Notes: generated from the sequence alone by a model not told the origin. A stretch of DNA of 64,000 nucleotides from Myxococcus stipitatus (GCF_038561935.1 NZ_CP102770.1:8370001-8434000), one strand, 5' to 3'; positions 36,603-46,134 are shown, counted from the stretch's first letter. Numbers and translations: made by a program.

Positions 36603-37715
36603 ATGAAGGACCTGGATGCCATCCTACGCGCCCGTGCTCACGCTCGGGGTCCCTGTGTGTTGGCCACGGTGGTCGCGGTGTCGGGCTCGTCCTATCGCAA
36701 GCCCGGCGCTCGGATGTTGATGGGCGAGGACGGGTGGCTCGCGGGAGGCGTGAGCGGCGGGTGCCTCGAGACGGACATCGTCCGCAAGGCGTTCTTCAGG
36801 ACGAGCACCGCGCCCTGCGTGCTCCGCTACGACTCCACTGGCGAAGGCACGGAGGACGAAGGTGGACTGTCCTTCGCGCTTGGCTGCAACGGCATCGTGG
36901 ACGTGCTGTTGGAGCGATTCGAGGCAGGCGCGGAGGAAGCACTCTCGTTCGCCGCCGAGGCACGCAACCAGGGCAAGCGGGCCGTGGTGGCCACGGTGTA
37001 CGAAGGCTCGTCCCACGGCGTGGGCACACGCTGGATGCTCCGAGAGGACGGAGTCGAGGCCGGTCTCATCGAGGGAGCACTGGGTGAAGCCGTCCGAGCC
37101 GCCGCACACGAAGCATTGGCACAGGGGCGGACCTGGAGCGGTCCGTGCGGCGACGCCCTGGTGCTGATGGAGGTGGTGGAGCCGCCACACTCGCTGGTGT
37201 TGTTCGGCAGCGGCTTCGATGTCGTGCCCGTCGTGACGCAGGCCACGGGACTCGGCTGGCGCGTCACTGTCGTCGCGGACCGGCCGAAGGAGACCTTGCG
37301 CCGCCGATTCCCCCTCGCGCACTCGGTGGTCTCCGCGAAGGCGCGCGATGCGGCCGAAGCGGTCCGCCTGACACCGCGCTCTCTCGTGGTGCTGATGACC
37401 CACAGCCTGCCGCAGGACCAGGTGCTGCTGGCGGACCTGCTGCCGCGCTCCCTGCGCTACCTGGGCGTGCTGGGTCCTCGAGCTCGCACGGAGAAGCTGC
37501 TCGCGGCGATGTCGCCGCCGCCGGGCGACATGCTGCTGGAGAAGCTGCACGCCCCCGTGGGGTTGGACCTGGGCGCGGAAGGGGCGGAGGAGATTGCCTT
37601 GTCCATCGTCGCCGAGCTGCAAGCCATCGTGTCGGACCGGGTCGGCGGCAAGCTGCGCGAGCGCAATGCGCCCATCCATACCGTGGCGCCGCCTCCCGCG
37701 CGGAAGCTCGCATGA
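36603..37715 (+). CDS. xdhC: XdhC/CoxI-family molybdenum hydroxylase maturation protein
   Basis: A 370-aa XdhC protein. The N-terminal domain has VAVSGSSYRKPGARMLM and GGVSGGCLE (about 24-60), the family hallmark including its Cys; the C-terminal Rossmann domain starts LVLFGSGFDVVPVV (about 199). XdhC binds the molybdenum cofactor and promotes its sulfuration before insertion into xanthine dehydrogenase-type enzymes. A MobA-like transferase follows, fitting cofactor tailoring. No hydroxylase subunits are present in the window. Confidence 0.87.
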   Translation: MKDLDAILRARAHARGPCVLATVVAVSGSSYRKPGARMLMGEDGWLAGGVSGGCLETDIVRKAFFRTSTAPCVLRYDSTGEGTEDEGGLSFALGCNGIVDVLLERFEAGAEEALSFAAEARNQGKRAVVATVYEGSSHGVGTRWMLREDGVEAGLIEGALGEAVRAAAHEALAQGRTWSGPCGDALVLMEVVEPPHSLVLFGSGFDVVPVVTQATGLGWRVTVVADRPKETLRRRFPLAHSVVSAKARDAAEAVRLTPRSLVVLMTHSLPQDQVLLADLLPRSLRYLGVLGPRARTEKLLAAMSPPPGDMLLEKLHAPVGLDLGAEGAEEIALSIVAELQAIVSDRVGGKLRERNAPIHTVAPPPARKLA

Positions 37716-37913
37716 AGGCACAGGCCCACCGCGCCGACGCCTCCAGCCCTTTCGCGCCGAATCCCTCGCGTCATGAAGCACCGCATCGGACGGTGCGAAT
37801 CCCCAACCACCTCGGGACGATGGCCTCGTGACCTCACACCGAACGCCTCGCGCCGGCGCACATCTCACCGCGTCCGGCTGCCCGTTACCCCGTGTGCCTC
37901 GGAGCGCGACGTC

Positions 37914-38528
37914 GTGACGTCCCCCCATGAAGACCTGACGGTAGGCGTGGTGCTGCTCGCGGCCGGAGGCTCATCTCGGCTCGGACAACCCAAGCAGCTC
38001 GTCAGGCATCAGGGACAGACACTGGTGCGTCGCGCGGCGGAGATGGCCCTCTCGGTTGGTCACGGCCCCGTCGCCGTCGTCCTCGGCGCCCATCCCGACG
38101 CCATCGCTCTGGAGCTGACCGGGCTCCCCGTGCACTGCGTGAGGCATGCGGACTGGGCGCTCGGCCCGGGTGGCTCGCTGAAGGCGGGACTCGCAGCCGT
38201 GCTCGCGACGGAATCCTCGGGTGGCCCCACCGTCGATGCCGTCCTGGTCCTGCTGTGCGACCAACTCCAGGTGGACACCTCCCACCTGAAGGCCCTCGTC
38301 ACCACCATGGCGGCCACGAACGCCGCGGCGGTCGCCTCCGCCTATGACGGCACCCACGGCGTGCCCGCCCTGTTCTCCCGCGCCCTCTTCGCGGAGCTCG
38401 CAGCCCTCCCCTCCGAACAAGGCGCACGCGGCGTCATCGCCCGGGACCCATCCCGCGTCGAGACCGTCGCACTCCCCGGCGGTAACCAGGATGTGGACAC
38501 CCCCGAGGACCTCGCCCGCTTGAAGTAA
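37914..38528 (+). CDS. MobA/MocA-like nucleotidyltransferase for molybdenum cofactor
   Basis: A 204-aa NTP transferase. LAAGGSSRLGQPKQL (about 14-28) is the nucleotide and metal-binding loop; LVLLCDQLQVD (about 110) holds the catalytic Asp. This class attaches CMP or a similar nucleotide to molybdopterin for hydroxylases of the xanthine dehydrogenase family. The GTG at 37914 is chosen: upstream in-frame sequence is Arg-rich and unlike the family. It follows xdhC with a 198-nt gap. Confidence 0.8.
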   Translation: MTSPHEDLTVGVVLLAAGGSSRLGQPKQLVRHQGQTLVRRAAEMALSVGHGPVAVVLGAHPDAIALELTGLPVHCVRHADWALGPGGSLKAGLAAVLATESSGGPTVDAVLVLLCDQLQVDTSHLKALVTTMAATNAAAVASAYDGTHGVPALFSRALFAELAALPSEQGARGVIARDPSRVETVALPGGNQDVDTPEDLARLK

Positions 38529-38547
38529 CCGGCTTGCGAGCGCAATC

Positions 38548-39123
38548 ATGAGACGCCTGTCTCCACGCTACTCAGTCTGGTTACCGCTCCTCGCCGGCCT
38601 CGCGGCGCTCGTGCTCTTTCCCCGCCTCATCGACACGCTCAAGGCCCGGGAGCACCCGCCCCTCGCCCCCAAGGCCGGCCGGGTCCTGGTCGCCCGCCCC
38701 AGCGGCGTCTCCGACACCTTCCACCAGACGGTGGTGCTGCTGCTCGAGGCCGGCGACACCCACCGCACCTGGGGTCTGGTCCTCAACCGGGTGCGGCCCC
38801 CCGACGAACAACCCCTGCCCCAGGGCGTGGACCGCTGGGGCGGCCCCGTGCACCCCACCCACCGCATCACCCTCACCCCTCGAACCCAACCCTCCGAGGG
38901 AGCCCATCACCTCCTGAGCGGCCTCTCCTGGTACGAGACAGACCAGGCGACCCAACCGCCCGCCGACGGCTCGCTCGCCTTCGCCGGGGTGGCCGCCTGG
39001 GGCCCCGGACAACTCGAGCAGGAGCTCGCGGGCGGAGCCTGGTGGGTGATGGAGGTCCGCGCGGCGGAAGTCTTCACCCCTCCCGGAAACCTGTGGGCCA
39101 CGCTCGCCGCGCGACACCTCTGA
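38548..39123 (+). CDS. YqgE/AlgH family (UPF0301) protein with N-terminal membrane anchor
   Basis: A 191-aa protein. After a transmembrane segment (about 11-27), LVARPSGVSDTFHQTVVLLLEAGD and WGLVLNRV give the UPF0301 pattern, and GPVHP-like and HLLSGLSWYE-like blocks follow. Cytoplasmic AlgH proteins have no membrane anchor; this one does, so it may act at the membrane. The function of the family is unresolved. Confidence 0.75.
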   Translation: MRRLSPRYSVWLPLLAGLAALVLFPRLIDTLKAREHPPLAPKAGRVLVARPSGVSDTFHQTVVLLLEAGDTHRTWGLVLNRVRPPDEQPLPQGVDRWGGPVHPTHRITLTPRTQPSEGAHHLLSGLSWYETDQATQPPADGSLAFAGVAAWGPGQLEQELAGGAWWVMEVRAAEVFTPPGNLWATLAARHL

Positions 39124-39126
39124 GCC

Positions 39127-39163
39127 GCGCCACGTACGCGCGCCGCAGACAATCGCGTGGCGC
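39127..39163. terminator. hairpin after the AlgH-like gene
   Basis: GCGCCACG (39127-39134) pairs with CGTGGCGC (39156-39163), 8 bp with a 21-nt loop, starting four nt after the stop. No T-tract. A plausible terminator. Confidence 0.4.
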
Positions 39164-39294
39164 TTCGCGATGCGAAGAGTGAAGCGTCGAACTTCGGACA
39201 CTCGTTCAAGGACGCAAGTCCGGGGCGTCTTGGAAGCAACTGGGCAGTGACTACTTCCCCAGAGCTTCAGGACTCTCTCGACGGACCACCACTC

Positions 39295-40545
39295 ATGCCA
39301 CTGAACCGTTCACCTGCTCCGGCCCACACGCTCGCCGTCCTGGCCCTGGCCGTCGCGCTGACGTCCAGCGCGGCTCGGGCGCGGCAAGCGACTCCGCTGG
39401 AAGACAATCGCCGCATCACCGACGGCTACATCGCCCTCGCCTACGAGCTGGGGGCCATCCTCGACCCGGCGCTCGAGCCTGGAGGCTCCAGCGCCGTGCG
39501 GCCCACGTGGTTCACCTTCGCGCCTCACGCCTCGCGCAGCGGCGGCGAAGGCATGTTCGGCGCCGCCGTCGCCCGGCGCATCATCAACGCCGCGCGCGGG
39601 GGCCCGTCGCTGACCGTGACGCAGGCGCTCGAGCGCGCGGGGCTGGATGCCCAGCTCCACGCCACCACCCGGCAGATGGCCCTGGAGCTGGTGCTGCAAG
39701 GCATCCCCGTGGACGCGTCCGCTTCGCTCGCGGCGGTCATCACCTCGCTCAACGGCGCGGCCCTGCTCGATGTCCGCACGTTCGCCACCACCGTCGCGCG
39801 CGCCGCCAGCCTGTACTGGATGGCCCCTCGCTTCTGGCCCCTCGACAAGGTGGAGTGCATCGTCATCACGCTGGAGCGCACGCTGCACGAGGGCAACGTC
39901 GCCATCTACACGGACATCGGCGGCGCGGGCCGGCTGTACCTCGAGTGGCGCCACGACGCGGGCGGCGACGTGACGGCCGAGCAGGTCCTCGAGGGCTTCA
40001 CGCTGGTGGACGCCATCCCCGAAGAAGCGGTGGAGGCGTACAACTTCGCGCTCGCCCACGCGTCCGACACGCCGCGCCCCCACCAGTTCGACGAGCTCTT
40101 CCCGACGATGCACTACAAGAGCCTGCTCGTGGCGGCCTTCGCCCTCTACGAGAAGGCCCGCGTGGCGGCCACGCCCGAGGAGCGCGACGCCCTCATCGCC
40201 ATGGGCACCAACTACATCGCCTGGCGCGAGCAGCACGACATGGCCGAGCCCGTCTTCTCGCCCGACGTGCCTCGGCCCGACGAGGTGTCCCGCGGCGCGC
40301 TGCTCGAGGCCCTCACGCCGCTCCTGCGCACCCACTTCGGGACGGTCGTCTGGAACTACGCCGACTATGCGTACAGCCAGCCGGACCGCGACGGCAGTCC
40401 CCTGACGTCGCCGCCCACGGAGTACAACTGGGCCGTCTTCCAGGACCGCTGGATGGGCATCCTCTTCGCGTTCGACCAGGCCTATCTCCAGCCCACGGGC
40501 CTGTGGCAGATGCCCAGACCCCTGCCGGACCCCAGCGGTCCCTGA
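39295..40545 (+). CDS. exported protein of unknown function
   Basis: A 416-aa protein with a signal peptide (HTLAVLALAVALTSSAARA). The mature part is mostly helical with several aromatic and acidic patches; no catalytic or binding motif was recognised. The ATG at 39295 gives the signal peptide at the N-terminus; an in-frame ATG at 39157 would bury it. The following histidine kinase is 146 nt downstream. Confidence 0.6.
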   Translation: MPLNRSPAPAHTLAVLALAVALTSSAARARQATPLEDNRRITDGYIALAYELGAILDPALEPGGSSAVRPTWFTFAPHASRSGGEGMFGAAVARRIINAARGGPSLTVTQALERAGLDAQLHATTRQMALELVLQGIPVDASASLAAVITSLNGAALLDVRTFATTVARAASLYWMAPRFWPLDKVECIVITLERTLHEGNVAIYTDIGGAGRLYLEWRHDAGGDVTAEQVLEGFTLVDAIPEEAVEAYNFALAHASDTPRPHQFDELFPTMHYKSLLVAAFALYEKARVAATPEERDALIAMGTNYIAWREQHDMAEPVFSPDVPRPDEVSRGALLEALTPLLRTHFGTVVWNYADYAYSQPDRDGSPLTSPPTEYNWAVFQDRWMGILFAFDQAYLQPTGLWQMPRPLPDPSGP

Positions 40546-40691
40546 AGCCGATGTCGCGTCCGCGGCACGGGGCCCGGCGGAAGAGGGCTCGGGGGAAGGG
40601 CCGCGGAATGCCCCGGCGTGCGGACGCCCACTCCCCTGGCGGAGTGGGCAACTTGACGCATTTGGAGCGCCAGGGGACGGTTCAGGTCTAC

Positions 40692-42236
40692 ATGAACCCC
40701 GCGCCGTTCACCGCGTCCGGCCCCCCGACGGACGCCGACAGCGTCACGTATTCCCTCCCTCCGGGCACGGAAGACGAGCAGGGCCCCTCCGACGGCACGC
40801 GGCTGCGGCTGCTCCGGGAGATGATGAGCGAGGCCTTCCTCTCGCTGGATGCCCATGGACGCATCCGCGAGGTGAACAGCCGCGCCGCCGCGCTCCTGGG
40901 CCTGCCCGCCGAGGAGCTCCAAGGCCAGGAGCCCTGGGTCGCGGAGCCCGCGCTGGCGGGCACCTCCCTGCACGAGCGGCTGATGGCGGCGCTCACCACC
41001 CGCGAGGGCGGACGCTTCCTGGCGGAGCTGCCCTCGCGCACCTGGCTGGACGTGAACGTCCAGATCGTCGGCGAGGAGACGTGGGTGCTCGCCGCCGACA
41101 TCACCCGGCGGCAGCGCGCGGAGAACGAAGTGGCTCGCACCGAGGAGCGCTTCCGCCAGCTCGGCGAGCGCTTCCAGGTGGCGCTCGACTCGGCGCAGAT
41201 GGCCGTCTGGGAGACGAACCTGGCGACCGGGCAGGTGTTCCGCTCGGAGGGACATGACCGCCTCTACGGCTACCCCCGCCCGCTGACGGAGTGGACCCAC
41301 GAGCGGTTCATCGAGTCGCTCCACCCCGATGACCGGATGGGCGTCCAGACGCAACTGGATGACATCTTCGCGGGCAAGGCGGACACCTACGCCTCCACCT
41401 TCCGGACCGCGTGGCCGGACGGAACGTGGCACTGGCTCACCAGCCGGGCGCGGGTGCTGCGCGACGCGACGGGCAAGGTGGTGGTGATTCGCGGCGCCAT
41501 CCTGGACATCACCGCGCTGAAGGAGACGGAGTTCGCGCTGCAGGAGGCCGTGCGCACGCGCGATGACTTCCTCTCGCTGGCCAGCCACGAGCTGCGCACG
41601 CCGCTGACGTCGCTGCGGCTCCAGGCGCAGCTGCTGCGGCGCATGGGCGACAGCCACCCCACGGAGACGCTCAGCGCGCCCCGGGTGCAGGAGAAGCTCG
41701 AGTCCACGGAGCGGCAGCTGCGGCGGCTGGGCGCGCTGGTGGACAACCTGCTCGACGTCAGCCGCATCCGCACGGGCAAGCTGGACTTCCAGTTCACCGA
41801 AGGGGACCTCGCCGCCGTCGTCGGGGACCTGGTCGCGCGCTTCACGGACGAGGCCCGGCACACCGGCGTCCAGCTCACCGCCTCCGTGGAGGGCCCCGTG
41901 GTGGGCCGCTTCGACCGGCTGCGGCTGGAGCAGGTGGTGAGCAACCTGCTGTCCAACGCGCTTCGCTATGGTGCGGGGAATCCCGTCCGCCTCTCGCTCA
42001 CCCGCCATGAAGACGGCGTGCGGCTCCTGGTGCGGGACAGCGGCCCGGGGGTCCCTCCGGGGGATCGCGAGCGCATCTTCGAGCGCTTCACTCAAGGCGA
42101 CAACGCGCGGCGACGGGGTGGCATGGGGCTGGGGCTCTACATCGTCCGGCAGATCGTCGAAGCACACGGCGGCCACATCCGCGTGGAGGACTCTCCGGGC
42201 GGCGGCGCCACCTTCGTCGTGGATCTGCCGCTCTGA
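40692..42236 (+). CDS. PAS-PAS sensor histidine kinase
   Basis: A 514-aa soluble histidine kinase. Two PAS domains (about 30-130 and 150-275) precede the dimerisation domain, whose H box is ASHELRTPLTSL (phospho-His near residue 299). The HATPase region has the N box LEQVVSNLLSNALRYG, the G1 box DSGPGVPP and the G2 box GGMGLGLYIV. No transmembrane segment is seen, so it senses an internal signal. No response regulator is adjacent, which is common for myxobacterial orphan kinases. The long frame upstream of 40692 is an antisense-like extension and was not used. Confidence 0.9.
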   Translation: MNPAPFTASGPPTDADSVTYSLPPGTEDEQGPSDGTRLRLLREMMSEAFLSLDAHGRIREVNSRAAALLGLPAEELQGQEPWVAEPALAGTSLHERLMAALTTREGGRFLAELPSRTWLDVNVQIVGEETWVLAADITRRQRAENEVARTEERFRQLGERFQVALDSAQMAVWETNLATGQVFRSEGHDRLYGYPRPLTEWTHERFIESLHPDDRMGVQTQLDDIFAGKADTYASTFRTAWPDGTWHWLTSRARVLRDATGKVVVIRGAILDITALKETEFALQEAVRTRDDFLSLASHELRTPLTSLRLQAQLLRRMGDSHPTETLSAPRVQEKLESTERQLRRLGALVDNLLDVSRIRTGKLDFQFTEGDLAAVVGDLVARFTDEARHTGVQLTASVEGPVVGRFDRLRLEQVVSNLLSNALRYGAGNPVRLSLTRHEDGVRLLVRDSGPGVPPGDRERIFERFTQGDNARRRGGMGLGLYIVRQIVEAHGGHIRVEDSPGGGATFVVDLPL

Positions 42237-42648
42237 GGCTTCGCGCACCGCGGTGTGAGCGGCTTCACTCGCGCGCTCCAACGCGCACGAAGCCCCCCGC
42301 CTCCGACGGCGCGCACTCCAGCCTCACGAGGAGAACGTCGGCACGAGCAAGGATTCGCCATGCGGCGGCGCGTCTCGCCCTCGCGCAGGAGCCGTGTGTC
42401 CGACGGTGTGCGACTGAGGGCTCCACACCCCGAGGGAATGCCCCCACATGGTGGGTAGACCCCGGCACCGTGGGTTTCAGAGCCACTCCGATTTTTCACA
42501 ATTTGTCGCCCGCCGAGAAGGAAATGGCGCGGAGAGAGAAACAACGCGGAGTGAAATCGCGCATCATTCTCCGGCAGCCCAGTGGCTTTCGCGCCAGCAG
42601 GTGTCGTGGTCAGCGAGCCACTGGGACTTCCGTCCGGAGGGCGCTCCG
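42237..42648. other. gap between the histidine kinase and the next gene
   Basis: About 410 nt. GGCTTCG (42237-42243) and CGAAGCC (42288-42294) could form the kinase terminator. Beyond that I see a short AT-richer patch (TTTTTCACAATTTG near 42490) that may hold a promoter, and no credible gene. Confidence 0.4.
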
Positions 42649-43017
42649 ATGTGGATTGAGACCATCATCATGCCCCGCGAAGAGGGCGAGTCGCGTACTC
42701 CCCCCGCTCCGCGAGACAGGCGAGAAGTCCTTCAAGCCGCGGGGGAGGAGAGCCGCGCCCTCCGGGACTCGGTGGTGGGGTTTCTCGATGCGAATCACCT
42801 CTCCGACGCCGTGAAGTGGATGAGCGAGCCAGGGTTCCTGCCGCTCATCACCCTGCACTGCACGGAGCTCGCGCTGGAGAAGCTGCGGGACGCGGCGGAG
42901 TTCGTGGTGGGCCGCGCGTCCCCCGTGGACGTGTACGCGCCGCTGACCTCCACCGAGCCGGAGCTGTCGTCCGAGCCCGTGGCGATGCCCGCGCCCATGT
43001 ACGCGCGCTATCGCTGA
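42649..43017 (+). CDS. small hypothetical protein
   Basis: A 122-aa acidic protein with no signal peptide. It starts MWIETIIMPREEGES after a GGAGGG site. The middle is helical (SRALRDSVVGFLDANHLSDAVKW). No family was recognised. It converges with the PARG gene 28 nt away. Confidence 0.5.
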   Translation: MWIETIIMPREEGESRTPPAPRDRREVLQAAGEESRALRDSVVGFLDANHLSDAVKWMSEPGFLPLITLHCTELALEKLRDAAEFVVGRASPVDVYAPLTSTEPELSSEPVAMPAPMYARYR

Positions 43018-43045
43018 CCCGCGCTTCCCCCCAGGCCCGCGTCCA

Positions 43046-43858
43046 TCAGGAGAAGTGCTCCTGGAAGGCGCGCAGGTTGGGCCCATCCCCGCCTCGCTCG
43101 TAGACGGCGAACACCACCCGGGAGAAGGCCCCGGACAAGGTCGCCAGCGCGGACGAGAAGGCCCCGGCCACTTCGGCGGGCTCGTTGCGGAACACCCCAC
43201 AGCCCCACGCCCCCAGCACCAGGACGCGATGGCCCTCGCGCGCCGCCACCTGGAGCACCTTGAGCGCCCGCGCGCGCAGCACCGCGTGGACCTGCCTCCG
43301 CGAGCCCGAGCCCTCTCGAAGTGCCACCCCCGCGTTAGGCGCGGGCATGGTGAGCACCGAGAGCAGGAAGGGCTCCTCCAGCAGCTCCAGCGTGTCGTCC
43401 CGGAAGAACGGCACGTCCGGCGAGTAGATGAGGTGGTCGGTGTACAGCGGCGAGGGCTCCGCGCGGTTGACGTCGTAGTACTCACGCTGCGTCAGCAGGC
43501 ACGGATAGAGCGCCGAACAGCGGGCCAGGTCCTCCTCCTGCGCCTTCGCCCCGCCCAGGAAGCCGCCACCGGGGTTCTTCGCGGAGGCGAAGTTGAGCGC
43601 GGCGATGCGCGTCTCCCCTTCCTCCACCAGGCGCCGGACGGCCTGTCCCGTCTTCTCGCCCGTCACCTCGATGCGCGGCGGCACGGGCACGCCCTCCGGC
43701 ATCACGAGCGGCCCGAAGTCTCCAGGCCGGTAGAGCACCGTCCCCTCCACCGCGCGAGCCACGCTGTCACCGAGAGAGACGCGCCGCCCCGAGGGCGCCA
43801 CATACGTCCCTGTCTCCGTGATTCGCACCGTCTCCTGCGCCAGCCCCTTCAACGACAT
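43046..43858 (-). CDS. bacterial-type poly(ADP-ribose) glycohydrolase (TIGR02452-like)
   Basis: A 270-aa macrodomain-fold protein. GGGFLGGAKAQEE (residues 97-109) is the bacterial PARG signature GGG-x(6-8)-QEE, with the catalytic glutamates at 108-109. It should remove poly- or mono-ADP-ribose from targets. ALNFASAKNPGG just before it is the macrodomain ADP-ribose loop. No ADP-ribosyltransferase is nearby; it may counter DNA-damage signalling or an incoming toxin. Confidence 0.85.
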   Translation of the reverse strand: MSLKGLAQETVRITETGTYVAPSGRRVSLGDSVARAVEGTVLYRPGDFGPLVMPEGVPVPPRIEVTGEKTGQAVRRLVEEGETRIAALNFASAKNPGGGFLGGAKAQEEDLARCSALYPCLLTQREYYDVNRAEPSPLYTDHLIYSPDVPFFRDDTLELLEEPFLLSVLTMPAPNAGVALREGSGSRRQVHAVLRARALKVLQVAAREGHRVLVLGAWGCGVFRNEPAEVAGAFSSALATLSGAFSRVVFAVYERGGDGPNLRAFQEHFS

Positions 43859-43963
43859 GTCCCGCTCCCATCGTCCCGGTGAGCCCCTCGGGACTTCGTG
43901 TCATGACAACACGAACATGACCCGAAGGTCCTGACAGGCGTCGCGCGGGGCAGGACAGGGACT

Positions 43964-43997
43964 GCTCGGGAGGGGCGCGGCGCACGCCCTCCCGAGC
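43964..43997 (-). terminator. terminator after the lipoprotein gene
   Basis: GCTCGGGAGGG (43964-43974) pairs with CCCTCCCGAGC (43987-43997), a perfect 11-bp stem, 17 nt downstream of the minus-strand lipoprotein stop. Confidence 0.6.
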
Positions 43998-44013
43998 GGA
44001 CGTCAGGCGCGAG

Positions 44014-44871
44014 CTAGTTGCAGCCGATGCGCTGCTTGTTGGAGACCGCGACGTTGTCGATCCACGTCTCGGAGCCCGACTTGTCCAGCGGGTGCACGAA
44101 GCCGTAGCCCACCGCGAACACGTCGTAGTTGCGCATGCCGATGTCGGGGAAGTCGTGGGCCAGCGCGCCGTCCACGTAGACGCGCGTGTTGCCATGGGTG
44201 CTCGTCTTGGTGGCACGGCGGATCTCCCACTCCAGGCAGACCCAGCGGCCGGCGGACATGCCCAGGTTCACCGGCGGGCCCTGCCGGTTCCACCCCTGCC
44301 CGGGCCGCGCGGACCAGTCATCGAGCGCGAAGCCCTGGTCCGAGATGACCTGCAGCTCGAAGCCGCCTTCAATCGAGCTCGTGGAGAGCACGAAGAAGGT
44401 CCCCATCTGCCCGAAGACCTGCGGCAGGTCCTTCATGAAGATGTGCGCGCGCACGAAGAGCTGCGTCTCGAAGGGGGTGATGCCCCGGGCCCAGCGCGCG
44501 ATGGCCTGGCCCTCGTTGCGGCGCTCATCGACGCCATTCTGGGTGACGATGTGCAGCGCGCCACTGCCCGTGTGCGTCTTCGTCCCGTCCGCCACGATGG
44601 TGGCGTTGTCCTTCTGGACCTCCCAGCTCCCCTCGCCGCTCTCGAACGTCTCGCACAGGAGCGCGCCCGCGGGGCACTGCGCGGTGCCCGACCCGACGCC
44701 ACCGGCGTCTTCCGGGTTCGGGTCGCCACCGCCATCCGGATTGCCACCGCCGTCCGGGTTGCCGCCGCCATCGGCCTTGTCGTCGTCGCCGTCGCCGTCA
44801 CTCGAACAGGCGGACATCGACCCCAGCGCCAGCAGCGCGACGGGGAGCAACCACGTGGCTTTGAAACGCAT
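44014..44871 (-). CDS. lipoprotein with lectin/glucanase-like domain
   Basis: A 285-aa lipoprotein (SMSAC lipobox). A Gly/Asp/Asn-rich linker with three repeats of NPDGGG-type units (about 30-60) leads to a jelly-roll-like domain of about 200 residues with paired strands and a closing motif WIDNVAVS. This resembles LamG/polysaccharide-lyase-type beta sandwiches that bind sugars at the cell surface. The catalytic set is not visible. The ATG at 44871 starts the signal peptide; a longer frame upstream is not a signal. Confidence 0.72.
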   Translation of the reverse strand: MRFKATWLLPVALLALGSMSACSSDGDGDDDKADGGGNPDGGGNPDGGGDPNPEDAGGVGSGTAQCPAGALLCETFESGEGSWEVQKDNATIVADGTKTHTGSGALHIVTQNGVDERRNEGQAIARWARGITPFETQLFVRAHIFMKDLPQVFGQMGTFFVLSTSSIEGGFELQVISDQGFALDDWSARPGQGWNRQGPPVNLGMSAGRWVCLEWEIRRATKTSTHGNTRVYVDGALAHDFPDIGMRNYDVFAVGYGFVHPLDKSGSETWIDNVAVSNKQRIGCN

Positions 44872-45166
44872 GCAGACCTTCCTGGCCGGGAGGAACGCCG
44901 ACCATGACAAACGGAGCACCGCGGGGCCGGGCTCGCGCGAGGGGTAGAGAGGCGTGGCGGGCGCCCCGAGCCCATGCCGGCCGCCATCCGGAAGAACTAC
45001 CACTCCGAGCGCGGCCCGGGCAGGGGGCCCCGAGGACCCAGGAGTCCTGGGGAACATCGAGCGCCGCTCCCTGGCCAACCGGCCACGTCGCGAAACGGTG
45101 GAATCCCCTCTCGGGAAGGTGCACAACTGCGCGCCTCGAACCCCACACCGAGAGGTCAGCGCAGCA

Positions 45167-45775
45167 ATGAAGCTCTACTACACGCCGGGTGCCTGCTCCC
45201 TGTCTCCGCACATCGTCCTGCGCGAGGCGGGATTGAAGTTCGCGGTCGAGAAGGTCGACCTGCGCTCCAAGAAGACGGAGGCCGGCGTGGACTTCAACAC
45301 CGTCAACCCCAAGGGCTATGTGCCCACCCTCGTGCTCGACAACGGCGCGATGCTGACGGAGGGGCCCGCCATCGTGCAGTACCTGGCGGACCAGGCGCCG
45401 GAGAGCAAGCTCGCCCCGGCCAACGGCACCTTCGAGCGCTACCAGCTCCAGGAGATGCTCAACTTCATCTCCACCGAGCTGCACAAGGCCTTCAGCCCCC
45501 TGTTCAACCCCGCGTTCCCCGATGACGGCAAGCGCATCTTCCGCGACCGCATCGCGCAGCGCCTCAAGACGCTGGACGGGCTGCTCGAGAAGAGCGCGTA
45601 CCTGATGGGTGAGCAGTTCACCGTGGCGGATGCCTACCTCTTCACGGTGCTGAACTGGACGCGGCCCATGCAGATCGACCTGGCGCCCTACCCGTCCGTG
45701 CAGGCCTACCACGGGCGCATCGCCGCGCGGCCGCACGTGCAGGCGGCGATGGCGGCCGAAGGGCTGACGAAGTGA
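45167..45775 (+). CDS. glutathione S-transferase
   Basis: A 202-aa bacterial (beta-class-like) GST. The N-terminal thioredoxin-fold begins MKLYYTPGACSLSPHI with a Cys at residue 10, the residue used for glutathione in beta-class enzymes. VPTLVLDNGAMLTEGPAIVQYLAD is the cis-Pro and Glu/Ser glutathione site. The C-terminal helical domain has the FTVADAYLFTVLNW motif. The stop overlaps the next gene (GTGA), so it may be co-translated with the VOC protein. Confidence 0.9.
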   Translation: MKLYYTPGACSLSPHIVLREAGLKFAVEKVDLRSKKTEAGVDFNTVNPKGYVPTLVLDNGAMLTEGPAIVQYLADQAPESKLAPANGTFERYQLQEMLNFISTELHKAFSPLFNPAFPDDGKRIFRDRIAQRLKTLDGLLEKSAYLMGEQFTVADAYLFTVLNWTRPMQIDLAPYPSVQAYHGRIAARPHVQAAMAAEGLTK

Positions 45776-46134
45776 ACTCCGCGTTCGTCAAGCTGCTCGT
45801 CTCCGACCTGGCGCGCTCGCAGGCGTTCTACGAAGCCCTGGGCTTCGAGCGCACCCAGGCCGAGCCCCCCTTCGTCCGCCTCCAGTGGGCGGGCACGGTG
45901 GACATCTACCTGGTCTCGCCTCCGTCGGCGCGACAGCTGGAGGGGCGGCGGGGCATGGGCGTGCTCGTGGGCATCCGGCTCGAGAGCTCGCCCAACGGCC
46001 TGGACGAGCTGCTGCTGCGCGCGCAGGCCCAAGGCGCCGCGGTGGAAGGTCCCACCGTGCAGCCCTGGTACACGCGGGAGGTCATCATCACCGACCCGGA
46101 CGGCTACCGGCTCAACTTCATCGAGCCCGCGTAG
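45772..46134 (+). CDS. VOC-family (glyoxalase-like) protein
   Basis: A 120-aa single-domain vicinal-oxygen-chelate protein: VKLLVSDLARSQAFYEALGFE opens the fold and EVIITDPDGYRLNFIEP closes it. The His normally at the first metal position is not obvious (VKLLVSD), so it may be a binding protein rather than an enzyme. The GTG start overlaps the GST stop. Confidence 0.8.
   Translation: MNSAFVKLLVSDLARSQAFYEALGFERTQAEPPFVRLQWAGTVDIYLVSPPSARQLEGRRGMGVLVGIRLESSPNGLDELLLRAQAQGAAVEGPTVQPWYTREVIITDPDGYRLNFIEPA

Noticed and set aside
39507-40691. Long in-frame extension upstream of the histidine kinase
   Set aside because: It overlaps the exported-protein gene in another frame and is Arg/Pro-rich; the PAS region begins only after 40692.
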